Shown here piece after piece: positions 18,637 through 27,142 of a stretch of DNA of 64,000 bases (the stretch's first letter is position 1; each line of letters opens with the position of its first letter). This DNA comes from TMP-24 sp046348855 (GTDB lineage: Bacteria > Pseudomonadota > Alphaproteobacteria > Rhodobacterales > Rhodobacteraceae). The position numbers and the translations under genes were made by a program. The stretch covers positions 77,196-141,195 of the forward strand of contig JAXMDK010000009.1 of NCBI GenBank assembly GCA_046348855.1, in the 5' to 3' direction. The notes beneath the pieces are model-generated. The model saw nothing but the letters and a program-made list of their open reading frames with translations, had not been told where the DNA came from and ran no database searches.

Positions 18637-20793
18637 ATGCGCAAGTTCGGCTTTCTCGCAGTCGGCCTTGTCCTCGTGCTGCTGGTGGCGGCTCTGAGGA
18701 TCGCCGACCCCTATCCGGTCCGTAGCCTGCGGCTGTTCTACTTCGACTATCTGCAACGGATCGGGCCGCGCAGCTATGCCGACCTGCCGGTCAGGATCGT
18801 CGACATCGACGAAACGTCGCTGGCCGCACTCGGCCAATGGCCCTGGCCGCGCGACCGGCTGGCCGAACTGGTTCGGCGGCTGAGCGACGATTACGGCGCG
18901 GCGGCCATCGCCTTTGACGTGCTGTTTCCCGAACCCGACCGGTTGTCGGTGGCGCGCCTGCTGACCCAGCCGTCGGTCGCCGCGCTGCTGCCGACCCCGC
19001 CGCCGCCATCGGCGCTGGCGACGCTCGACAATGACCTGGCCTTTGCCCGGGCGATGGAGGGCCGGCGGGTCGTCCTGGGGGTGGCCGAGGCCGGGCCGGG
19101 CCGGCCGACCCCGCCCTACGGCAAGGCGGGGATCGTCGAGATCGGCGCCGCGCCGGCATCGGGCCTTGTCCGCCTGCAATCGACGACCGGGCTTCTGGAC
19201 GGGCTGGCACAGGCGGCAGCGGGGGTCGGCGGCATCAACGTCGGCCCGGCCGATAGTTCCGAGGTCGTGCGCACCATGCCGATGCTGTGGCAGACCGCCG
19301 CCGGGCCTTTGCCGAACCTGTCGCTGGAAGCCCTGCGCGTGGCCCTTGGCGAAACGACGGTCCAGATCATCGGCACGCCGGGCAGCGACGGGGTGGTTTC
19401 GGCCATCGGGCTGGGCGACTACCGGATACCCACCACCGCCGACGGCCAGATGTGGCTGCACTACCGGCGCGAGGACCGGCGGCTGTATGTCTCGGCCGCC
19501 GACGTGCTGGCGCCGGGCATCGACCCGGCCCTGAAGGCGCGGCTCGAAGGTCATATCGTGCTGGTCGGCACCTCGGCGGCGGGGCTTCTGGACATCCGGG
19601 CGACGCCCCTGGGCCAGACGGTCCCCGGCGTCTCGATCCACGCCCAAGCGTTGGAGCAGATCCTGGCCGGCGACTACCTGCAACGCGGCGACTTCCAGGC
19701 GGGGCTGGAGATCGTCGCCTTCGCCTGCCTGTCGGCGGTGGTGGTGTCGGTCATGTCGATGACCGGGCCGGCAGTGTCGATGCTGGCCGGCGCGGCGGCG
19801 GCGGCCCTGGTGCTGACCTCCAGCTGGGGCTTCTTCCGCCACGGGGTCCTCTTCGACGCGACCTTCCCGATGTTCGGCGGCCTTGGCGTGTTCCTGCTGC
19901 TGGCCGGTTATCAGTTCATCGTCGCCGACCGGGAAAAGCGGCTGATCCGCAAATCCTTCATGCATTACGTCGCCCCGCAGGTCCTGCGCGAGATCGAGAA
20001 AAGCGGCCACCGGACCGAGCTTGGCGGCCAGATCCGCCCGGTCACGGTGATGTTCTGCGACCTGCGGAACTTCACGCCGCTGAGCGAAACCATGTCGCCG
20101 CAGGCGCTGGTCGCCATGCTGAACGGCCTGTTCAGCACATTGTCGGATTGCGTCCTGCAGCACAGCGGCACCATCGACAAGTTCATCGGCGATTCGATCA
20201 TGGCCTTCTGGAATGCGCCGCTGGAAACCGCGGGCTATCAGGGCCGCGCCTGTCAGGCGGCGCTGGCCATGCGGCGGGCGCTCGACGGCTTCAACCGCGC
20301 GCGCGAACGATCCGGGGCGCCGCCGCTGGCGGTGGCGGTCGGGCTTTGTTCGGGGCCGGCCTGCGTCGGCAACATCGGCTCGCTCCAGCGGTTCAGCTAT
20401 TCGGCGATCGGCGACACGGTGAACGTCGCCGCCCGGATCGAGGCCAGCTGCCGGCATGTCGACTACGATCTGGTGATCTCGGACGAGACGATGGCCGCCG
20501 CGTCCGGGCTGGCGACGCTGGCGGCCGGCACGATCGCGCTGAAAGGCAAGTCGGGGCGGCTGCCCTTGCACCTGCTGGTCGGCGACGAGGGGCTGGCGGC
20601 AACGCCGGGCTTTGCCGACCTGCGCCGGCACCATGAACGGCTGTTGGCCGGCCTGTCGACGGAGGGCCGGATTTCAGCCGAGGCGCTGGCCAGCTGCCGC
20701 GCGGCGGCGGTGGCGGTCGAACCGGGGCTTGCCAGCTTCTACGACCGTATCGCCCAGCGGGTCGCCGATTTCCGGCCGGCGACGGGGAGGTAG
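18637..20793 (+). CDS. CHASE2-domain adenylate/guanylate cyclase (class III)
   Basis: A 718-residue membrane cyclase. An N-terminal transmembrane helix (about 4-22) leads to a periplasmic CHASE2 sensor domain (about 30-345; VRIVDIDETSLAALGQWPWPR is the hallmark start). Three closely spaced transmembrane helices (about 355-430) follow, then a class III cyclase domain from about 465 with TVMFCDLRNFT (first metal Asp), IDKFIGDSIMAFW (second metal Asp) and FSYSAIGDTVNVAARIE. It would make cAMP in the cytoplasm in response to an envelope signal, possibly through the FecR protein encoded just upstream. GGGAAGGGAG precedes the ATG at 18637, which is preferred over an upstream in-frame ATG at 18607. 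Confidence 0.93.
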   Translation: MRKFGFLAVGLVLVLLVAALRIADPYPVRSLRLFYFDYLQRIGPRSYADLPVRIVDIDETSLAALGQWPWPRDRLAELVRRLSDDYGAAAIAFDVLFPEPDRLSVARLLTQPSVAALLPTPPPPSALATLDNDLAFARAMEGRRVVLGVAEAGPGRPTPPYGKAGIVEIGAAPASGLVRLQSTTGLLDGLAQAAAGVGGINVGPADSSEVVRTMPMLWQTAAGPLPNLSLEALRVALGETTVQIIGTPGSDGVVSAIGLGDYRIPTTADGQMWLHYRREDRRLYVSAADVLAPGIDPALKARLEGHIVLVGTSAAGLLDIRATPLGQTVPGVSIHAQALEQILAGDYLQRGDFQAGLEIVAFACLSAVVVSVMSMTGPAVSMLAGAAAAALVLTSSWGFFRHGVLFDATFPMFGGLGVFLLLAGYQFIVADREKRLIRKSFMHYVAPQVLREIEKSGHRTELGGQIRPVTVMFCDLRNFTPLSETMSPQALVAMLNGLFSTLSDCVLQHSGTIDKFIGDSIMAFWNAPLETAGYQGRACQAALAMRRALDGFNRARERSGAPPLAVAVGLCSGPACVGNIGSLQRFSYSAIGDTVNVAARIEASCRHVDYDLVISDETMAAASGLATLAAGTIALKGKSGRLPLHLLVGDEGLAATPGFADLRRHHERLLAGLSTEGRISAEALASCRAAAVAVEPGLASFYDRIAQRVADFRPATGR

Positions 20794-20870
20794 GGCGGGG
20801 CGGAGGCTAGTCGCCGCTGCCCAACCCGACCCAGCGATCGCGGGTCCGCCTTCGCTGCCCGGACCGATCA

Positions 20871-20895
20871 GGTGACGCGCCGGTGGCGCGTCACC
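20871..20895. repeat. Perfect hairpin: 11-bp stem, 3-base loop
   Basis: GGTGACGCGCC (20871-20881), loop GGT, GGCGCGTCACC (20885-20895). It lies about 80 bp after the cyclase stop and is the first of the array. There is no T run, so a classic rho-independent terminator is not certain. Confidence 0.75.
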
Positions 20896-21012
20896 CGGTC
20901 CGTTGGCCGAAGCGCAAGCGCAGGCCAGGGGGGCCGCAGTCCCGAACCTCTGGGCACGGGCAGCGCCCGCCCCGGTGGGGGCGAAGCCCCCGCCGCCCGG
21001 GGGGCGGGGGCT

Positions 21013-21035
21013 GGCCGTGCTCTGGGAGCACGGCC
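21013..21035. repeat. Perfect hairpin: 10-bp stem, 3-base loop
   Basis: GGCCGTGCTC (21013-21022), loop TGG, GAGCACGGCC (21026-21035). It lies in the middle of the convergent intergenic region, with related hairpins on both sides. Confidence 0.75.
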
Positions 21036-21061
21036 GGGCATGTGTTTGTCGACCACCAGCC

Positions 21062-21083
21062 GCGCGAGGCGATGGCCTCGCGC
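21062..21083. repeat. Perfect hairpin: 9-bp stem, 4-base loop
   Basis: GCGCGAGGC (21062-21070), loop GATG, GCCTCGCGC (21075-21083). It is the hairpin nearest the 3' end of the glycosyltransferase gene on the minus strand (stop at 21123). Confidence 0.7.
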
Positions 21084-21122
21084 TCATTCGCCGCTGTAGG
21101 TTCCTATTGATACGACTGCGTT

Positions 21123-22409
21123 CTAACCCCCGCTACCCAACCCGGCCCAGCGAGGATCGCGCAAGGCCGCCAGCAGCGACCGCCGCCAGATCAGCACCAG
21201 CGCCAGCAACAGCAGCAGCGGCACGCCCTTGACGAGCCCGGCCGCCAGGTTCGCCCCCACGCTGTCGAAGCCGACGATCCGCTCGAACTGCAACATGAAG
21301 ATGCGGTGCTGAAACAGCGCCAGCCCGACGGTCGCCGCCAGCACCAGCGTGGCCGCGCGGGGCAGGTGGCGTTCCAGCGCGATGGCGACGGCCAGCAGCG
21401 GAAAGACCAGTGACAGGTAGTGCGCCCAGACCACCGGCGAGGCGACCAGCGACAGAAGGAGCGAAAGGTTGTAGGTGGCGCTGCGCCGGGCCGGCGCGCT
21501 CAGCCCCGCCTTGCGCAGGGCCAGCGCCTCGGCCACCAGCAGCCCGATGGCCGCCAGCCGCAGAACGGTGCCGATCAGCCTTGGCAGGGCCGGCAGCCGC
21601 GCCCCGGTGAAATAGTCCGAGGCCGGCACGAACAGCGGTTCGATGAAGGCAAAGGGATTGCTGTTCATCGACGGATGCAGAAGGCTGCTCGATTCGTTCA
21701 GAACGGTGCGGGCGAAGGCCTGATGGAGTTCCAGCCCGAAGCCCGCGACCGACAGGACCGCCACCACCAGCCCGAGCGCCAGCGCCGTCCAGCGGAACGG
21801 GGCGGGCGACAGGAAGAACAGCAGGATCGCCCCCGGCGCCAGCACCGGCTTGATGAGGACCGCCGCCGCATAGCAGACCGCCGCCGCGACAAGTCCGCCT
21901 CGGGTATAGGCGGCCAGCCCCGCCACCAGCAGCAGGAACACGAAGGGCGTCGTCTGCCCGCCGGTGCGGTAGATCGTCCAGAACGGCTGGAACAGCGCCA
22001 CCGCCGTGCAGAAGAGCGCGAAGAACATCCCCTGCGCTCGCCCTGACGGCCCTGCCAGCGGGGCGACAAGGCGGTAAAGCAGCACCAGCCCCGCGATCAG
22101 CGCCACCGTGTCGGCAACCTTGAAGGCAAAGAGCGCGGCGTGCGGCGACAACAGCGCCAGCGGCACGTAGAGGTAACTGGTCACGGGCGCCGAGAAGAAG
22201 CTCATGTTGCCCAGGGGCGGCTGGCCGGCGATCTCGGCGGTCGGGTTGTAGAGATCGGCGAACTGGCCGACGCGCGCCTTCTGGCCGGCGTCGTAGAAGT
22301 TGGCGAAATCCAGCGCGATCCCCCAGGGGCGGGCCAGTCCCCAGACGATCAGGATGCCGACAAGGGCCAGCATCGCCCACCCCCACAGCCTCAACCGGCG
22401 GTCGTTCAT
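21123..22409 (-). CDS. Polytopic GT-C-like glycosyltransferase (GT87/DUF2029 type)
   Basis: A 428-residue membrane protein with about ten hydrophobic helices and an N-terminal signature LDFANFYDAGQKARVGQFADLYNP, as in the GT87/DUF2029 group of polyprenyl-phosphate-sugar-dependent transferases. The Asp near residue 35 after the first helix is the probable catalytic residue of the first periplasmic loop. The ATG at 22409 has GGAGG upstream. It is divergent from the UbiA gene; such enzymes use lipid-linked sugars flipped to the periplasm, so a functional link with the UbiA/half-flippase pair next door is plausible. Acceptor and donor are unknown. Confidence 0.8.
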   Translation of the reverse strand: MNDRRLRLWGWAMLALVGILIVWGLARPWGIALDFANFYDAGQKARVGQFADLYNPTAEIAGQPPLGNMSFFSAPVTSYLYVPLALLSPHAALFAFKVADTVALIAGLVLLYRLVAPLAGPSGRAQGMFFALFCTAVALFQPFWTIYRTGGQTTPFVFLLLVAGLAAYTRGGLVAAAVCYAAAVLIKPVLAPGAILLFFLSPAPFRWTALALGLVVAVLSVAGFGLELHQAFARTVLNESSSLLHPSMNSNPFAFIEPLFVPASDYFTGARLPALPRLIGTVLRLAAIGLLVAEALALRKAGLSAPARRSATYNLSLLLSLVASPVVWAHYLSLVFPLLAVAIALERHLPRAATLVLAATVGLALFQHRIFMLQFERIVGFDSVGANLAAGLVKGVPLLLLLALVLIWRRSLLAALRDPRWAGLGSGG

Positions 22410-22610
22410 CGCGGCCCTCCTGCCTCGTCCCGGACCTGGGCATCCGCCAGCGGGCAACCGTTTCGGCCCGACCTTACAGAAGATCGCCGGCTTTGAAGGA
22501 AAGGATTCGCAAACCGGCGGAATTCCGAAACAGCTGTGGCGGAGCGGGCGCGATTGTTGCGGGCGAAGCCCCCGCCAGACCGGCCCCGGGCGCCTGTCGA
22601 GCCGCCCGAT

Positions 22611-22638
22611 TTGCTTCCTCGGCCCGGGTTTCTATTGT
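22611..22638 (+). promoter_or_regulatory. Probable promoter of the UbiA cluster
   Basis: TTGCTT (22611-22616) and TATTGT (22633-22638) are separated by 16 bases, about 32 bp before the UbiA start codon. This is the best sigma70-like pair in the gap and reads into the UbiA operon. Confidence 0.4.
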
Positions 22639-22669
22639 ATCAAGACAAGGTCGGCGGAGGCATTACCCG

Positions 22670-23635
22670 ATGAAGACGGTTCAGCGGTCAGGCGGTTTGG
22701 GGGGATTGTCCGATTATGTGGCGATCGCGCGCCCTGACCATTGGCTGAAGAATGCCTTCATGCTGCCCGGCGCGGCGCTGGCCTACGTGATCGACCGCGA
22801 CGCCGGGTCGGTCTGGGCGCTGATCCTCGGCATCGTCTCGACCTGCCTCGTCGCCTCGGCCAACTACACGATCAACGAATATCTCGATGGCCAGTTCGAC
22901 CGCTTCCATCCGACCAAGTCGGCGCGCCCGACCGCGCAGGGGCGCATCAAGCTGCACTTCGTGCTGATCCAGTACCTGGCGCTGGCCGGCATAGGCCTCT
23001 TGCTCGCCAGCCGGCTTAACCCGGTGTTCTTCTATGCCAGCGTGGCGCTGCTGGTGATGGGCATTATTTACAATGTCGAACCAATTCGCACCAAGGATCG
23101 CATCTATCTGGATGTTTTATCGGAATCCATCAACAATCCGATCCGCCTGACGCTCGGCTGGGCAGCGGTCACCACCATCGTGCTGCCGCCGTCGTCGCTA
23201 ATCCTCAGCTACTGGATGGGTGGGGCATATCTGATGGCGATCAAGCGCTATGCCGAATACCGGATGATCGGCGATCCCGAGCGAGCGGGGCTCTATCGCA
23301 AGTCCTTCCGCCACTATACCGAAACCTCGCTGTTCCTGTCGGCCTTCTTCTATGCGCTGACCTCGGTGTTCTTCCTCGGGATCTTCCTTATCAAGTACCG
23401 GATCGAATTCATCATCAGCTTCCCGTTCTTCGCGCTGCTGTTCGCCTGGTACCAGCATATCGCACTGCGCCCGCAGTCGACGGCGATGAACCCCGAGAAG
23501 CTGTATCTGGAACCGAAGTTCCTCGCCTATGTCGGATTTCTGGTGGTGCTGGTCGCGGCGCTGTTCTTCATCGACATTCCCGGCCTGCAATATCTGATGG
23601 ACCATACGGTCGCCCGTGATCCGCGCTTTCCCTGA
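22670..23635 (+). CDS. UbiA-family prenyltransferase (polyprenyl-phosphate phosphoribosyltransferase-like)
   Basis: A 321-residue polytopic UbiA-superfamily enzyme. The N-terminal DYVAIARPDHWLKNAFML is typical of decaprenyl-phosphate 5-phosphoribosyltransferase-like members rather than ubiquinone enzymes. The Asp-rich motif 1 is NEYLDGQFDRFHP (Asn69, Asp73, Asp77). The ATG at 22670 has GGAGG upstream; a longer in-frame start at 22493 lacks support. It is followed by a half-flippase, an NAD-dependent epimerase and an arylsulfotransferase, all in one direction. By analogy with mycobacterial arabinose-donor synthesis, it may load a pentose phosphate on a polyprenyl phosphate. This is inference from motif and context. 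Confidence 0.85.
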   Translation: MKTVQRSGGLGGLSDYVAIARPDHWLKNAFMLPGAALAYVIDRDAGSVWALILGIVSTCLVASANYTINEYLDGQFDRFHPTKSARPTAQGRIKLHFVLIQYLALAGIGLLLASRLNPVFFYASVALLVMGIIYNVEPIRTKDRIYLDVLSESINNPIRLTLGWAAVTTIVLPPSSLILSYWMGGAYLMAIKRYAEYRMIGDPERAGLYRKSFRHYTETSLFLSAFFYALTSVFFLGIFLIKYRIEFIISFPFFALLFAWYQHIALRPQSTAMNPEKLYLEPKFLAYVGFLVVLVAALFFIDIPGLQYLMDHTVARDPRFP

Positions 23636-23667
23636 ACCCTGACCCGATCCGGCCCAAAGGACCCCCT

Positions 23668-24036
23668 ATGTCTAAATACTTCGTGTTCATCGTGGTGACG
23701 GTCATCCTGAACGCCACCTCGCAACTCCTGATGAAGACCGGCATGGGGCAGGTCGGGCAGGCGGAACTGTCGGCGACCAAGGCGGCGGGCCTTCTGGTCC
23801 GGGCGGCGACCAACCCGTTCATCATCCTCGGCCTGACGACGATGACGCTGAGCATGGGCACGCACCTGATGTCGCTGTCGCGCTTCGACGTCAGCTTCGC
23901 CTTTCCGTTCCTGTCGGTCGCCTATGTGATCGTGGCGCTTTACGGCTATTTCATCCTGGGAGAGAACGTGAGCCCGACCCGCATCCTCGGAATCGGGACC
24001 ATCATGCTTGGCACGCTGATCCTGTCGCGCGGCTGA
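23668..24036 (+). CDS. EamA/SMR-like small transporter (ArnE/ArnF-like half flippase)
   Basis: A 122-residue protein with four hydrophobic helices (about 4-22, 45-65, 72-92 and 98-119) and GENVSPTRILGIGTIMLG near the end, as in the EmrE/ArnE/EamA half-size group. Such proteins dimerise; ArnE/ArnF flip undecaprenyl-phosphate-linked aminoarabinose. Placed between a lipid-sugar-type UbiA enzyme and a sugar epimerase, a flippase role for a polyprenyl-phosphate sugar is the simplest reading. A small multidrug transporter is the alternative. The gap to the UbiA stop is 32 bp, and that to the next gene is 25 bp. Confidence 0.8.
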   Translation: MSKYFVFIVVTVILNATSQLLMKTGMGQVGQAELSATKAAGLLVRAATNPFIILGLTTMTLSMGTHLMSLSRFDVSFAFPFLSVAYVIVALYGYFILGENVSPTRILGIGTIMLGTLILSRG

Positions 24037-24061
24037 GACGGGTGCAGCAAAGGCAAGACCC

Positions 24062-25063
24062 ATGAAACACATCCTCATCGGCGGCAACGGCTTTCTCGGC
24101 CGCGAAACGGTGCGCCAGATCCTGGCGCGCAGCAAAGACGAGCAGATCGTCGTCGTCGACCTGGCCGAAAGCTTCGCCGCCCATCCGCGGCTGGCCGATC
24201 CGCGCGTCAGCTATCATGTCGCCGATGTCGCCGTGCCCGGTGCGCTGGCGCCCCTGCGGCTGGCGTCGGACGATGTGGTGCATCACCTGGCGACCCGCCT
24301 CATCACCCCCAACAAGCCGCGCTTCGGCCGCGATGCCTATTTCCGCCATTGCGCGGTCGATGGCACCCGCGAGATCCTTGCGTGGATGAAGGGGCAGGGG
24401 CACCGGCGGCTGGTCTTCTGGTCGACCGACATGGTCTATGGGCCGGCGGTGCAGATCCCGCGCCCCGAAAGCCATCCGCGCCGGCCGTTCGGACCCTATG
24501 GCCGGTCGAAGGTCGCGGCCGAGGACATCATCGCCCCCGCCGTCGCGGCGGGTGATCTGACCTGCACGATCTTCCGCCCGCGGCTCATCATCGGGCCGGG
24601 GCGGCTGGGCATCCTCGCGGTGCTGTTCGACCTGATCGACAAGGGCCGCCCGGTGCCGCTGATCGGGCCGGGCACCAACCGCTTCCAGTTCGTGTCGGTC
24701 GCCGACTGCGCCCGCGCCACGCTGGCCGCCGCCGATCTGGGCTGCCCGAACGGCGTCTACAACCTCGGCTCGGCCGGATCGCCCACCGAATACGAACTGA
24801 TGAGCGATTTCATCGCCCGCACCGGATCGCGGTCGCGGGTGGTGCGCACGCCCGCCTGGCTGGTCAAGGGCATCCTGCGGACGCTGAACCTGGCGCGCAT
24901 CGCGCCGATGGACCCCGAACAGTACGAGATCGCCGATCTGGAAGTGTCGCTCGACATCAGCGCCGCCGAGCGCGACCTGGGCTGGGTGCCGCGCCACCAC
25001 GACACCGACCTGCTGACCGCCGCCTACCGCGCCTGGAAGGGCGAGGATGTGGCGCTGCCCTGA
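24062..25063 (+). CDS. NAD-dependent epimerase/dehydratase (extended SDR)
   Basis: A 333-residue extended short-chain dehydrogenase. The NAD-binding loop is GGNGFLGRETV (residues 7-17) and the catalytic pair is Tyr146 and Lys150 (PYGRSKVAAED). DMVYGPAV and the C-terminal RFQFVSVADCARA are typical of sugar-nucleotide epimerases and reductases. It would modify the sugar of a nucleotide or lipid-linked donor. It is the third gene of the UbiA operon. The specific reaction (2-epimerase, 4-epimerase or reductase) is not evident. Confidence 0.87.
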   Translation: MKHILIGGNGFLGRETVRQILARSKDEQIVVVDLAESFAAHPRLADPRVSYHVADVAVPGALAPLRLASDDVVHHLATRLITPNKPRFGRDAYFRHCAVDGTREILAWMKGQGHRRLVFWSTDMVYGPAVQIPRPESHPRRPFGPYGRSKVAAEDIIAPAVAAGDLTCTIFRPRLIIGPGRLGILAVLFDLIDKGRPVPLIGPGTNRFQFVSVADCARATLAAADLGCPNGVYNLGSAGSPTEYELMSDFIARTGSRSRVVRTPAWLVKGILRTLNLARIAPMDPEQYEIADLEVSLDISAAERDLGWVPRHHDTDLLTAAYRAWKGEDVALP

Positions 25064-25228
25064 GAGGGCGCACCCCCGGCGCGATTGTCGACGCAGCGGC
25101 CAATCAGGTGACTTCCGGTCAGGACTGTTTACCGCCCCGACGGGACGGCCAGCTAGCGTCTTGATTGCGTTCCGACATTGCGGCACTGTCGCCCCGCGCG
25201 GGGCCGGTCGGGGAGACCGGAGGGAGAC

Positions 25229-26599
25229 TTGTCGTTGGAAAAGCTGCTTTTCCGTAAGATCGAGCTTTGGGTCTTGCTGGTCGTCGTTCTTGTCGGCGTG
25301 CTCGGCTACATCGGCTATGGCGGCCTGATCCTCGAACAGGTGCAGGGCGACAAGCGGCTGGGCAAACTGGGGATGGTCGCGCTCGACGTGGCCGAACTTC
25401 CCGGCGACATCGAGCAACTGCTGCGCGGCAAGGATCCGATGATGGTGCGCAGCCAGGGCGCCGATCCCGGCCTGAAAGGCTGGAGCTGGAGCCAGGACGG
25501 CGGCGGCGCCGGGCTGCCGGGCTACTGGATGCTGGGCCATTTCGACGTCGAGCAGCAACGAAGCCTGATCGACATGGTGCGCCTGTCGGACGGCAAGGTC
25601 ATGCACAGCTGGGCGCCGGACATCGACGACCTGCTGGCCGACGCGCCGCGGACCTCGGCCGTTGCCGAGTTCGCCAACTGGCGCACCGCCAAGTTCAAGC
25701 CCTATCAGCCGTGGCTGATGCCGAACGGCGACCTGATCGTGAAGGACGACCATACCCCGCTCCTGCGCCTGGACGGATGCAGCCGCAAGGTCTGGCGGCA
25801 GGATGCGACCCTCTTTCACCACAGCACCGAATCCGATGGCGAAGGCGGCTTCTGGATCCCCTCGATCGTCGAGCCCTCGCACGTGTCCGGCCTGCCGGCC
25901 CACTTCTTCGACGACGCCCTGACCCATGTGGCGGCCGACGGCCGGATTCTGGCGCAGATTTCCCTGCCCGAGCTGCTCTTGCGCAAGGACATGGCCTATT
26001 TCCTGTTCCCGCCGGGCGTCTATGTCGAGGATCCGCTGCACCTGAACGACATCCAGCCGGTCCTGTCCGATGGCCCCTACTGGAAAAAGGGCGACCTGTT
26101 CATCAGCCTGCGTTTGCGCTCGACGATCCTGCTCTATCGCCCCTCGACCGACCAGATCGTATGGATGAAGGAAGGTCCGTGGATGGGCCAGCACGATGTG
26201 GACATCCTTGACGACCATCGCATCGCGGTCTTCGACAACCGCGCCCAGCATCGCAAGGACGGGATGATCATCGGCACGTCGGACATCGACGTCTACGATT
26301 TTGCCACCGGCGCCATCAGCCGCCCCTATCATGACCTCATGGCCGGCGCGCAGGTGAAGTCGCTCTACGAGGGGCAGTTCACCATCCTGCCCGGCGGCAA
26401 CCTGATCGTCGAGGATCACAATTCCGGGCGGGTGCTGATCTTCGCCCCGGACGGCCGCAAGCTGGGCGAGTTCATCAACCGCAACCCGAACGGCAAGGTC
26501 TATGAGATCGGCTGGGGGCGCTATATCGCGCAGGCTGATGGCGATGCGGCGCTGAAGGCGCTGGCGACGCTCGACTGCGGCGGCCAGCCGGCCCCGTAG
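25229..26599 (+). CDS. Membrane-anchored arylsulfotransferase family protein, TTG start
   Basis: A 456-residue protein with one N-terminal transmembrane helix (about 10-32, ELWVLLVVVLVGVLGYIGYG) and a beta-propeller-like ectodomain of the arylsulfotransferase (ASST) family. Histidines in FHHSTE, DPLHLNDIQ, GQHDVD and VEDHNSG lie on propeller blades as in PAPS-independent arylsulfate sulfotransferases; which one is the nucleophile I cannot tell. The TTG at 25229 has GGAGGGA five bases upstream; no ATG fits as well. It ends the UbiA - flippase - epimerase run after a 165-bp gap. It may sulfate a surface glycan or phenolic acceptor in the periplasm. Confidence 0.8.
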   Translation: MSLEKLLFRKIELWVLLVVVLVGVLGYIGYGGLILEQVQGDKRLGKLGMVALDVAELPGDIEQLLRGKDPMMVRSQGADPGLKGWSWSQDGGGAGLPGYWMLGHFDVEQQRSLIDMVRLSDGKVMHSWAPDIDDLLADAPRTSAVAEFANWRTAKFKPYQPWLMPNGDLIVKDDHTPLLRLDGCSRKVWRQDATLFHHSTESDGEGGFWIPSIVEPSHVSGLPAHFFDDALTHVAADGRILAQISLPELLLRKDMAYFLFPPGVYVEDPLHLNDIQPVLSDGPYWKKGDLFISLRLRSTILLYRPSTDQIVWMKEGPWMGQHDVDILDDHRIAVFDNRAQHRKDGMIIGTSDIDVYDFATGAISRPYHDLMAGAQVKSLYEGQFTILPGGNLIVEDHNSGRVLIFAPDGRKLGEFINRNPNGKVYEIGWGRYIAQADGDAALKALATLDCGGQPAP

Positions 26600-26647
26600 G
26601 GGACGGGAAAGGGGCGCGCAACGATGCCGCGCGCCCGATCTCGGGTC

Positions 26648-27142
26648 TTACTTGACGGGCTGGGCCGCGATCTGGCGGGGCTGGGCGCCGCCATTGGCCA
26701 GCGGATCTTCCTGGCGCTGGACCGAGCCTTCGAAATGGGCGCCGGATTCGATGGCGATGGTCTTGTGGATGATGTCGCCCTCGACCCGCGCCGACGAGGT
26801 CAGCCGCACCTTCAGGCCACGGACCCGGCCGACAACGCGGCCGTTAACCACGATGTCATCGGCGACGATCTCGCCCTTGATGGTGGCGCTTTCGCCGACG
26901 ATCAGCATGTGGGCACGGATGTCGCCTTCGACGGCGCCTTCGATCTGCACGTCGCCGGTGGTGCGCACGTTGCCGGTGATGGTCAGGTCGGACGACAGGA
27001 CCGAGGGCGACGGCTTCGGCTTGGGCGCGCTGGCGGCATAGTCGACGGCCGGACGCGGCGCGGGGACCGGATCGCTCACCACGGCCGGCGCAGGTTCGGG
27101 GGTCTTGGGACCGGGTTCATTGATCTTGCTTCTAGAAAACAT
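26648..27142 (-). CDS. Bactofilin
   Basis: A 164-residue bactofilin, a nucleotide-free polymer-forming cytoskeletal protein. A Pro-rich disordered N-terminus (1-50) precedes the beta-helix core (about 52-140) with repeating GNVRTTGDVQIEGAVEGDI, GEIVADDIVVNGRVVG and SSARVEGDIIH units, and a short tail follows. Its start overlaps the end of the M23 peptidase gene by 11 bp. Bactofilin-M23 pairs are known from other bacteria, where the filament recruits the peptidoglycan hydrolase to set cell shape. Confidence 0.95.
   Translation of the reverse strand: MFSRSKINEPGPKTPEPAPAVVSDPVPAPRPAVDYAASAPKPKPSPSVLSSDLTITGNVRTTGDVQIEGAVEGDIRAHMLIVGESATIKGEIVADDIVVNGRVVGRVRGLKVRLTSSARVEGDIIHKTIAIESGAHFEGSVQRQEDPLANGGAQPRQIAAQPVK

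Larger units (their letters stand above)
20794..21122. other. Convergent intergenic region filled with hairpins
   Basis: No gene seen. Between two converging genes lie several perfect or nearly perfect inverted repeats with 3-4 base loops (20871-20895, 20974-20994, 21013-21035, 21062-21083, plus weaker ones at 20904-20927 and 20957-20969). None is followed by a clear T run. It could act as bidirectional transcript-end structure, a structured RNA or a REP-like element cluster. Confidence 0.6.
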
